From CAYXOX01 sp964466745 (GTDB lineage: Bacteria > Pseudomonadota > Alphaproteobacteria > Rhodobacterales > Rhodobacteraceae), in assembly GCA_964466745.1 (NCBI GenBank), contig CAYXOX010000084.1:1-12753 (forward strand): DNA of 12,753 nt, read 5' to 3'. This document shows positions 6,407 to 12,491 of this stretch, piece after piece. Position 1 is the first letter of the stretch, and every line of letters begins with the position of its first letter. The position numbers and the translations under genes are program-made. The notes under the pieces were generated by a model. That model saw only the letters and a program-made list of their open reading frames with translations, made no database searches and was not told the DNA's origin.

Positions 6407-6451
6407 CAAGCTGGAAGAACTGGGTGAGCGGCCTCGTGGGGCCGCTTTTTT
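6407..6451 (+). ncRNA. Predicted short terminated leader transcript ahead of g1
   Basis: If the promoter at 6372-6400 and the terminator at 6427-6451 both work, the default product is an RNA of about 45 bases: a 20-base single-stranded lead followed by the terminator hairpin. It has no room for a protein. It could be only a by-product of attenuation or could act as a small RNA. This is deduced from the two signals; no RNA family was recognised. Confidence 0.35.
6427..6451 (+). terminator. Intrinsic terminator between the GTA promoter and g1
   Basis: AGCGGCC (6427-6433) pairs perfectly with GGCCGCT (6440-6446) around the loop TCGTGG and is followed by six T (6446-6451). Placement is unusual: it begins only about 20 bases after the predicted transcription start and 39 bases before the g1 ATG. 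It would stop read-through from mltG and would also cut off the cluster's own promoter unless overridden. The T-tract lies only on the plus-strand side. Confidence 0.85.
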
Positions 6452-6489
6452 GTTGCCCTGGTTCTCCGGTTCCCAGCGAGCGGAACATC

Positions 6490-6870
6490 ATGTCGGCGAC
6501 CCGAAGCACCGCCCCCCCGGTTTCCGGGCACGAGGCGCTTTTGCGCGATGCGCAGCGCCAGCTCGAGGCGATCTCCGCGGCGGTGGACGCCGCGCTGCGC
6601 CGGCTCGATGCCGGCGATTTCGGAGACCTCAAGGGCCTCGGCGCCCAGATCCGCGATCTGCGGCGGGCTCAGCAGCTAGTACTCGAGGAGCGGCGCAGTG
6701 TCGAAACCCAGCTCGGCACCCTTGCCGACAGTGACGAAGCCAGAGGCATCGATCTCGAGGAGGCCCGCGCACAGATCGAAAGCCGCCTGGCTCGCCTCAA
6801 TCGGGCCGTCGAAACAGAGGGACTTCCTGGAATCGCTGAGCCGGACAGAGCTGATCGCGCTGGCCCATGA
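6490..6870 (+). CDS. g1: GTA protein g1, putative small terminase subunit
   Basis: The 126-residue product is mainly helical and charged, with heptad-like leucine and alanine spacing (about 16-55 and 60-110), as expected of an oligomerising small terminase. In Rhodobacter capsulatus the equivalent g1 was shown to act as the small terminase, feeding DNA to g2. No helix-turn-helix is evident at the N-terminus, which fits packaging without a specific recognition site. The frame opens upstream at a GTG (6424), inside the leader terminator, so the ATG at 6490 is preferred, although its ribosome binding site is poor (CGGA, 6481-6484). Its last 57 codons overlap g2 in another frame. The call rests mainly on position and overall character. 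Confidence 0.8.
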   Translation: MSATRSTAPPVSGHEALLRDAQRQLEAISAAVDAALRRLDAGDFGDLKGLGAQIRDLRRAQQLVLEERRSVETQLGTLADSDEARGIDLEEARAQIESRLARLNRAVETEGLPGIAEPDRADRAGP

Positions 6871-8110
6871 CTTCCGCTTCTGGGCGCTGCCCCACCAGTT
6901 GCCGCCTCCCGGCAACTGGCGTACCTGGGTTGTCTTGGGCGGGCGCGGCGCCGGGAAGAGCCGGGCGGGCGCCGAGTGGGTGCGCAGTGTCGTGGAGGGG
7001 CCTCGGCCTTCCGATCCTGGCAGGGCAAGCCGGATCGCCCTGCTTGGCGAGACGATTGACCAGGCCCGCGAGGTGATGGTGTTCGGCGAAAGCGGGATCC
7101 TGGCCTGCTCGCCACCCGACCGCCGGCCGTGCTGGCGCAGCGGCCGGAAGTTGCTGGAGTGGCAGAACGGCGCGACCGCGCAGGTTTTCTCGGCCCATGA
7201 TCCCGAGAGCCTGCGAGGCCCGCAGTTCGACGCCGCCTGGCTCGACGAGCTGGCCAAGTGGCCCCGGGCCGAGGCGGCCTGGGACATGCTGCAATTCGCC
7301 CTGCGCCGCGGGGAGCAACCGCGCCAATGCGTGACGACCACACCGCGCAACACGCCGATCCTGCGGCGCATCCTGGAGGCGAGCAGCACGGTGAACACAT
7401 GGGCGCCGACACGTGCCAACCCGTTCCTGCCACGGAGCTTCCTTTCGGAGGTCCGTGCACGCTACGGCGACACACGGCTGGGACGGCAGGAACTCGAGGG
7501 GCAGTTGCTCGCGGAGGCCGAGGGCGCGTTGTGGACGACCGAACGGCTGGAGGCCCTTCGGGTGGAGGCGGCTCCAAAGCTCGATCGCGTGGTCGTGGCC
7601 GTCGATCCGCCTGTCACGGGGCATCGCGGATCGGATGCCTGCGGCATCATAGTTGCGGGCGCGGCCACGGCCGGCCCGCCAGAGACCTGGCAGGCCTTCG
7701 TGCTCGAGGACGCAAGCGTCGAGGCGGCCTCGCCGCTGGAATGGGCCGAGGCCGCGCTTGCGGCCTACAAGCGCCACGATGCGCAAAGGCTCGTTGCGGA
7801 GACCAACCAGGGCGGCGATCTCGTGGAAACCGTGCTGCGGCAGGTGGACCCGTTGGTGGCCTACCGCGGCCTTCACGCCTCGCGGGGGAAAGCGGCGCGG
7901 GCGGAGCCCGTGGCCGCACTCTACGAACAGGGGCGGGTGCGGCACCTGCGCGGGCTGGCGGCACTGGAAGACGAGATGTGCCTGATGACGGTGCGAGGCT
8001 TCGAGGGCTCCCGCAGCCCCGATCGTCTCGACGCGCTGGTCTGGGCGCTGACCGATCTGCTGATCGTTCCGGCACGGGAATACCGACGGCCCCGGCTTCG
8101 CGGGCTCTGA
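6698..8110 (+). CDS. g2: GTA large terminase (packaging ATPase and nuclease)
   Basis: This is the motor that pumps DNA into the prohead and cuts it. The 470-residue product has the ATPase half first: Walker A G-G-R-G-A-G-K-S (81-88), Walker B A-W-L-D-E (Asp183, Glu184) and the coupling motif T-T-T-P-R (213-217). The nuclease half follows, with acidic candidates Asp303 (A-V-D-P-P), Glu368 (A-E-T-N-Q-G-G) and Asp442/Asp445 near the C-terminus. The segment F-W-A-L-P-H-Q-L-P-P-x-G-x-W ahead of Walker A is typical of the GTA family. The start is a GTG at 6698 with GAGGAG (6685-6690) seven bases ahead; no in-frame ATG exists before the conserved region. This makes a 173-base overlap with g1. Confidence 0.95.
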   Translation: MSKPSSAPLPTVTKPEASISRRPAHRSKAAWLASIGPSKQRDFLESLSRTELIALAHDFRFWALPHQLPPPGNWRTWVVLGGRGAGKSRAGAEWVRSVVEGPRPSDPGRASRIALLGETIDQAREVMVFGESGILACSPPDRRPCWRSGRKLLEWQNGATAQVFSAHDPESLRGPQFDAAWLDELAKWPRAEAAWDMLQFALRRGEQPRQCVTTTPRNTPILRRILEASSTVNTWAPTRANPFLPRSFLSEVRARYGDTRLGRQELEGQLLAEAEGALWTTERLEALRVEAAPKLDRVVVAVDPPVTGHRGSDACGIIVAGAATAGPPETWQAFVLEDASVEAASPLEWAEAALAAYKRHDAQRLVAETNQGGDLVETVLRQVDPLVAYRGLHASRGKAARAEPVAALYEQGRVRHLRGLAALEDEMCLMTVRGFEGSRSPDRLDALVWALTDLLIVPAREYRRPRLRGL

Positions 8111-8138
8111 CGCCACCGAACGGCAAGAGGACTTCGAC

Positions 8139-9314
8139 ATGGTACTGGACTTCCTGACCCGGTCGCGCCGCGGCGCGCCGGCCCGAAAGGCATCGGCCGC
8201 CGGCAAGGTGGTGAGCATCCACGGTGCCGGGCGTGCCGCCTGGGGGCCCCGCGACAGCGCCAGCCTCGTGCGCGCTGGCTTCACGGGGAACCCGGTGGGT
8301 TTTCGAGCCGTCAAGCTGATCGCCGAGGCGGCCGCGGCACTGCCACTGGTGCTGCAGGACGACCGCCGGCGCTACGCGACGCATCCGATGCTCGATCTCG
8401 TGAACTCGCCCAACCCGGGGCAGGGCCGGGCCGAGCTTTTCGAGGCGCTCTTCGGCCAGCTCCTGCTTTCCGGCAACGCCTATGTGGAGGCGGTCGGCGC
8501 GGAGGGGCTTCCGGGCGAATTGCATGTGCTGCGCTCGGACAGGATGAGTCTCATCGCCGGTCCCGATGGCTGGCCGGTTGCCTATGATTACAGCGTGGGC
8601 GGCAGCAAGCACCGTTTCCACGTGACCGCCGATCACCGGCCGATCTGCCACATCCGGAGCTTCCACCCGCAGGACGATCACTACGGCTTGTCGCCGCTGC
8701 GCGCCGCGGCCAGCGCGGTGGACGTGCACAACGCCGCGTCGCACTGGTCGAAGGCGCTGCTCGACAACGCGGCTCGGCCTTCGGGCGCGATCGTGTACCG
8801 CGGCTCGGACGGGCAGGCCGCCCTCAGCCCGGACCAGTACGACCGGCTGATTTCGGAAATGGAGAGCTACCACCAGGGGGCGCGCAACGCCGGCCGGCCG
8901 ATGCTGCTCGAAGGCGGGCTCGACTGGCGACCGATGGGCTTCTCGCCGTCGGACATGGAATTCCAGAAGACCAAGGAGGCCGCTGCGCGGGAGATCGCGA
9001 CCGCCTTCGGCGTGCCGCCGATGCTGCTGGGGATCCCCGGAGAGGCGACCTACGCGAATTACCAGGAGGCCAACCGCGCCTTCTACCGGCTGACGGTACT
9101 GCCGCTTGCGACCCGGGTGACGGCCGCACTCTCGTCGTGGCTCGCCATCGCCACGGGCGAGGAGATCGAGCTCAGGCCCGATCTCGACCAGGTGCCGGCG
9201 CTTGCCGCGGAGCGGGACGCGCAGTGGCGCCGGGTGGTGGAGGCGGACTTCCTGACCTCCGAGGAGAAACGCCGGCTGCTCGGGTTGCCGACCGGAGGCG
9301 AGGCAGATGCCTGA
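8139..9314 (+). CDS. g3: GTA portal protein (HK97 family)
   Basis: The portal forms the 12-fold ring at one head vertex through which DNA enters and leaves. The 391-residue product matches HK97-type portals: H-P-M-L-D-L-V-N-S-P-N-P (82-93), L-L-L-S-G-N-A-Y-V-E (108-117), Y-G-L-S-P-L-R-A-A (182-190), and the strongly conserved A-F-G-V-P-P-M-L-L-G-I-P followed by A-T-Y-A-N-Y-Q-E-A-N-R-A-F-Y (about 289-316). The acidic C-terminal section (about 340-391) is helical. The ATG has an AGAGGA site at 8126-8131. The gap from g2 is 28 bases and its stop overlaps g3.5 by eight bases. Confidence 0.95.
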   Translation: MVLDFLTRSRRGAPARKASAAGKVVSIHGAGRAAWGPRDSASLVRAGFTGNPVGFRAVKLIAEAAAALPLVLQDDRRRYATHPMLDLVNSPNPGQGRAELFEALFGQLLLSGNAYVEAVGAEGLPGELHVLRSDRMSLIAGPDGWPVAYDYSVGGSKHRFHVTADHRPICHIRSFHPQDDHYGLSPLRAAASAVDVHNAASHWSKALLDNAARPSGAIVYRGSDGQAALSPDQYDRLISEMESYHQGARNAGRPMLLEGGLDWRPMGFSPSDMEFQKTKEAAAREIATAFGVPPMLLGIPGEATYANYQEANRAFYRLTVLPLATRVTAALSSWLAIATGEEIELRPDLDQVPALAAERDAQWRRVVEADFLTSEEKRRLLGLPTGGEADA

Positions 9315-9537
9315 CCCGAAGGGCAACCCGCTTTTCATCGGCGGCTTCGATTGCCTCCCTGCCCACAGGATCGCGGCGAACGAACGGATCGCGGAGATGC
9401 AGTTCAAGAGCATCGACGAGCGGCTGGACCGCATCGAGGAGGCCATGGAACGCCTCGAACGGCGGCTCTGGCTGACCGTCTTCGGCGTTGCAGGGGCGAT
9501 CCTCGCCGAGGCTTTCCAATCGATATCGACGATTTGA
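9307..9537 (+). CDS. g3.5: GTA small protein g3.5 (coiled coil plus membrane-like helix)
   Basis: The 76-residue product sits where RcGTA has its small extra gene between portal and protease. The N-terminus (1-25) contains G-G-F-D and is polar. Residues about 26-53 form a strongly charged helix with heptad spacing (I-A-E-M-Q-F-K-S-I-D-E-R-L-D-R-I-E-E), a likely coiled coil. Residues 54-70 (L-W-L-T-V-F-G-V-A-G-A-I-L-A-E-A-F) are hydrophobic enough for one membrane helix. Function is unknown; a membrane-tethered assembly factor or head component are both possible. It overlaps the end of g3 by eight bases, so translation is probably coupled. Confidence 0.85.
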   Translation: MPDPKGNPLFIGGFDCLPAHRIAANERIAEMQFKSIDERLDRIEEAMERLERRLWLTVFGVAGAILAEAFQSISTI

Positions 9538-9567
9538 GACCAGCATTCTGCCTTCGAGAGGACCGAG

Positions 9568-10137
9568 ATGACCAACCCCGACCAGCCAATTCTCGAGCGC
9601 AAGTTCTGCGCGACCGAGGCTGCCATCGAGCTGACCGGAAGCGCCGAGATTTCAGGCTACGCATCGCTGTTCGGCCGCCCCGACCAGGGAGGCGACATCG
9701 TGGGGCCGGGCGCCTACGACGCATCGCTCAAGCGGTTCGCCGATACCGGGCGACGGGTGAAGATGCTCTGGCAGCACGACCCAATGCAGCCCATCGGCAT
9801 CTGGGAGGAGGTGCGCGCGGACGCGACGGGCCTCTTCGTGAAGGGCCGGCTTCTGCAGGACGTCGCCCAGGGCCGAGAGGCCGCCGCGCTCATCGCCGCC
9901 GGTGCGATCGAGGGGCTTTCTATCGGGTATCGCACCCGCAGGGCAGAGCGCGACCCCCAGGGCCGGCGGCTGCTGACCGAGCTTGAATTGTGGGAAGTGT
10001 CGCTCGTGACTTTCCCCATGCTCGCCGAGGCCCGAGTGGGATCGAAGGCAGGAGCGGTGCAGGACACGCCGCCCTCGCTACTCGGCGATCTTGCGGAGGC
10101 GCTCGACAGCGCACGCCGCGACCTGACCCGCGGTTGA
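9568..10137 (+). CDS. g4: GTA prohead maturation protease (U35/HK97 gp4 family)
   Basis: This serine protease enters the prohead and trims the capsid protein before expansion. The 189-residue product has the expected order: S-G-Y-A-S-L-F-G (29-36), the catalytic histidine in W-Q-H-D-P (His70), the nucleophile in G-L-S-I-G-Y (Ser118) and the following E-L-W-E-V-S-L-V-T-F-P strand region (140-150). Length and domain limits are normal for the family. GAGAGGA (9556-9562) supports the ATG. It lies 30 bases after g3.5 and 37 bases before its substrate, g5, the usual phage arrangement. Confidence 0.94.
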   Translation: MTNPDQPILERKFCATEAAIELTGSAEISGYASLFGRPDQGGDIVGPGAYDASLKRFADTGRRVKMLWQHDPMQPIGIWEEVRADATGLFVKGRLLQDVAQGREAAALIAAGAIEGLSIGYRTRRAERDPQGRRLLTELELWEVSLVTFPMLAEARVGSKAGAVQDTPPSLLGDLAEALDSARRDLTRG

Positions 10138-10174
10138 GCGGGCCGACTCGACCGACCCCGAAAGAGGATCTCCC

Positions 10175-11371
10175 ATGACCCAGACCGAAACGCCGGGCCC
10201 CGTTTCCGGCGACTCCGCTCCCGCGCGCCAGGTGAAGGCGGCGCTTTCCGGACTCGTGAACGACATCAAGGGCTTGAACGCAGAAATCGACGCCAGGATT
10301 CAACAGCAGGAAGAGCGACTGACCATGCTTGACAGGAAATTCCACCGGGCCACCGCGGTCGCTGCCGCCGCGCGCCCCGCACTGGCGGCCTCCGATCCCG
10401 AGGCCCCGCACCAGAAGGCCTTCTCGGCCTATCTGCGCACCGGCAACGACGACGGGCTGCGCGGCCTCGAACTCGAGGGCAAGGCGCTCTCCTCGGCCGT
10501 CGCGGGCGACGGGGGTTATCTCGTGGATCCTCAGACCGCGGAGAACATCCGCTCGGTGCTGACATCGAGCGCTTCGATCCGCTCGATCGCCCATGTGGTG
10601 GCCGTGGAATCCACGAGCTTCGACGTGCTGGTGGACCGTGGCGAGATCGGCACCGGCTGGGCCTCCGAGACCGGCCCGGCCACCGAGACGGACACGCCCG
10701 TGATCGAGCGCATCTCGATCCCGCTCCACGAGCTCTCGGCACTTCCCAAGGCGAGCCAGCGGCTGCTCGACGACAGCGCCTTCGATATCGAGGGCTGGCT
10801 GGCCGAGCGGATCGCGGCCAAGTTTGCCCGCGCCGAAGCGGATGCCTTCATCAACGGCAACGGCGACGAAAAGCCCACGGGCTTCCGGACCTACCCGCAA
10901 GTGGACAACGCGGTCTGGGCCTGGGGCTCGATCGGCTACGTGGCGACCGGCGTGGACGGCGGGATCGGCAGCGGCGAGGCGATCATCGATCTCGTCTACA
11001 GCCTCGGCGCGGTCTACCGCGCGAATGGTACCTTCGTGATGAACTCGAAGACAGCGGGCGCCGTGCGCAAGCTGAAGGACAATGACGGCCGCTTCCTGTG
11101 GTCGGACGGACTTTCCGCCGGCGAACCGGCACGCCTGCTGGGCTACCCCGTGCTCATCGCAGAGGACATGCCGGACATCGCCAGCGGCGCCGATGCCATC
11201 GCCTTCGGCGATTTCTCCGCGGGCTACACCGTGGCGGAACGGCCCGATCTGCGGGTGCTGCGCGATCCTTTCTCCGCCAAGCCCCACGTGCTGTTCTACG
11301 CCACCAAGCGCGTGGGCGGAGACGTCAGCGATTTCGCCGCCATCAAGGTGCTCAAGTTCGCCGTGTCCTGA
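10175..11371 (+). CDS. g5: GTA major capsid protein (HK97 fold)
   Basis: The 398-residue product builds the head shell. Residues about 15-60 form a charged helical delta domain (internal scaffold), followed by an alanine-rich linker (60-75). The HK97-fold core runs from about 105 to 398, with typical G-G-Y-L-V-D-P (113-119), A-L-P-K-A-S-Q-R-L-L-D-D-S, E-A-D-A-F-I-N-G-N-G and a C-terminal block near V-L-R-D-P-F-S-A-K-P-H-V. By analogy with HK97, cleavage by g4 is expected near Lys103/Ala104, just before S-S-A-V-A-G-D-G-G; this is inferred, not shown. The ribosome binding site AGAGGA (10163-10168) is among the best in the cluster, fitting the need for many copies. Confidence 0.95.
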   Translation: MTQTETPGPVSGDSAPARQVKAALSGLVNDIKGLNAEIDARIQQQEERLTMLDRKFHRATAVAAAARPALAASDPEAPHQKAFSAYLRTGNDDGLRGLELEGKALSSAVAGDGGYLVDPQTAENIRSVLTSSASIRSIAHVVAVESTSFDVLVDRGEIGTGWASETGPATETDTPVIERISIPLHELSALPKASQRLLDDSAFDIEGWLAERIAAKFARAEADAFINGNGDEKPTGFRTYPQVDNAVWAWGSIGYVATGVDGGIGSGEAIIDLVYSLGAVYRANGTFVMNSKTAGAVRKLKDNDGRFLWSDGLSAGEPARLLGYPVLIAEDMPDIASGADAIAFGDFSAGYTVAERPDLRVLRDPFSAKPHVLFYATKRVGGDVSDFAAIKVLKFAVS

Positions 11372-11556
11372 CCGGTTGCCAAGACGGGGGTGGAGCTCGC
11401 GCCGGGTTTCGGTGCGGGTTTCGCTCCCCGGCGGGCGCGCGAGGACGCGGGTGACCCCGTTCCGCCGCGCTGCGCTTCTCCCCTCCGTCCGAGCGACGCG
11501 GAGGCGCGCGCCCGCCGACCCTCGGGCCGGAACCAGACCAGTCGGAGATCGACCAA
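11372..11556 (+). other. Structured GC-rich gap between capsid and connector genes
   Basis: This is the only long gap (185 bases) within the cluster; all other genes overlap or are within 37 bases. No credible coding frame occupies it. It holds a direct repeat of CGGGTTTCG (11403-11411 and 11415-11423), a perfect 13-base inverted repeat (11429-11441 and 11505-11517) and a nested CCTCCG/CGGAGG stem (11482-11487 and 11499-11504). There is no T-tract. The final 30 bases carry the g6 binding site GGAG (11544-11547). Confidence 0.7.
11429..11517 (+). repeat. Perfect 13-bp inverted repeat in the g5-g6 gap
   Basis: CGGCGGGCGCGCG (11429-11441) is exactly matched by CGCGCGCCCGCCG (11505-11517). In RNA this would form a very stable long hairpin with a 63-base apical part, in which CCTCCG and CGGAGG form a second stem stacked directly on the 3' arm. 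It could protect the capsid message from 3' decay, slow the polymerase or set the ratio between capsid and downstream genes. Confidence 0.75.
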
Positions 11557-12156
11557 ATGATGCTGGTTGAAGTGACCGCAGTGCCCGATGGCGCGCTGCC
11601 ACTGGAAGAATTCAAGGCTCATCTTCGAGCCGGTAGCGGTTTTTCCGCAGATTCGCTGCAAGAGGAGGTGCTCCGCGGGTTCCTGCGCGCGGCGTGCTCC
11701 GCGGTGGAGGGGCGCACGGGCAAGATCCTCCTCGCCCGGGATTTCACCTGGACAGTGGCGCGCTGGCGCGACGGGAGAGCGGAGCCGTTCCCGGTCGCGC
11801 CCGTCATCGAGGTTCTCGATGTCGTTTCGGTTTCCCGCGACGGCGACGAGAACGCGATCGCGCCGGAGCGCTGGTGGCTCGAGGCCGACGGCAGCCAGCC
11901 TCAGCTCAGGGCCCGCGGCGACGTGCTGCCCACGGTTCCGACGCAGGGGAGCTTCCGAATCGCGTTCCGCGCCGGGATGGCCGAGACCTGGGGCGCTCTG
12001 CCCGCCGACATCGCGCAGGCCGTGCTGATGCTCGCGGCCCACTACTATGCCTTTCGCGAGGCCACCGGGCTTGGCGAAGGCTGCGTGCCCTTCGGCGTGG
12101 CCGTGTTGCTTGAACGCTACCGCGCCATGCGGCTGCTGGGAGGATCTTCGCGATGA
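11557..12156 (+). CDS. g6: GTA head-tail connector g6
   Basis: The 199-residue product resembles the phage head-tail adaptor group (HK97 gp6/phiE125 gp8-like) that binds under the portal. Visible features are the N-terminal A-L-P-L-E-E-F-K-A-H-L-R (13-24), the helix around V-L-R-G-F-L-R-A-A-C-S-A-V-E (38-51) followed by G-R-T-G-K, and the C-terminal D-I-A-Q-A-V-L-M-L-A-A-H-Y-Y region with F-G-V and L-L-E-R-Y-R. These are typical of the family. Two adjacent ATGs (11557 and 11560) are possible starts; spacing to GGAG (11544-11547) slightly favours the first. It overlaps g7 as ATGA, so g6-g7-g8 form a translationally coupled block. Confidence 0.9.
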   Translation: MMLVEVTAVPDGALPLEEFKAHLRAGSGFSADSLQEEVLRGFLRAACSAVEGRTGKILLARDFTWTVARWRDGRAEPFPVAPVIEVLDVVSVSRDGDENAIAPERWWLEADGSQPQLRARGDVLPTVPTQGSFRIAFRAGMAETWGALPADIAQAVLMLAAHYYAFREATGLGEGCVPFGVAVLLERYRAMRLLGGSSR

Positions 12157-12491
12157 GGCGGCCGCGGCTCGACCGACGGCTGCTGCTCGAAAGCCCGACC
12201 CGGCAGCCCGATGGCGCTGGCGGCACCATCGCTGGCTGGCAGGTGCTCGGAGCGCATTGGGCCGAGGTGCGGTTTGCCAGCGGGACATCGCGTGAGGGGC
12301 CGGGCGTTTCGATTGCGCGCAGCGGGTTCGACATCATCGTGCGCGCGGCGCCGCATGGCTCGCCCGCGCGGCCGGTACCCGGCCAGCGGTTCCGAGACGG
12401 GCCGCGACGCTTCGCGATCCTTTCCGTCGCGGAAGCCGACCGGCAGGGCTTCCACCTTGTTTGTGCCTGCCGCGAGGAGGTCGCTCCATGA
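12153..12491 (+). CDS. g7: GTA head-closure protein g7
   Basis: The 112-residue product fits the small phage head-tail joining family (SPP1 gp16/HK97 gp7-like), a beta-barrel protein that closes the head and docks the tail. Supporting features are the N-terminal basic R-R-P-R-L-D-R-R-L-L-L-E-S-P, then G-W-Q-V-L-G-A-H-W-A-E-V-R (28-40), and the barrel-like strands F-D-I-I-V-R-A and R-F-A-I-L-S-V. The ATG overlaps the g6 stop (ATGA), with GGGAGGA at 12138-12144, and its own stop overlaps g8 in the same way. Family-level similarity is weak by eye, so position in the cluster carries much of the call. Confidence 0.85.
   Translation: MRRPRLDRRLLLESPTRQPDGAGGTIAGWQVLGAHWAEVRFASGTSREGPGVSIARSGFDIIVRAAPHGSPARPVPGQRFRDGPRRFAILSVAEADRQGFHLVCACREEVAP

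Noticed and set aside
6867..6869. ATG near the end of g1 as a possible g2 start
   Set aside because: It is not in the terminase frame. The terminase frame is continuous through this point and includes conserved residues upstream, so the GTG at 6698 is preferred.
7647..9626. Minus-strand open frame of 659 codons opposite g2-g3.5-g4
   Set aside because: It lies antisense to well-recognised terminase, portal and protease genes, and its product is rich in Arg, Ala, Gly and Pro without any recognisable motif. Long antisense frames are expected in high-GC coding sequence.
9920..11602. Minus-strand open frame of 560 codons opposite the capsid gene
   Set aside because: Same artefact: antisense to a clear HK97-fold capsid gene, low-complexity basic composition, no ribosome binding site or motif.
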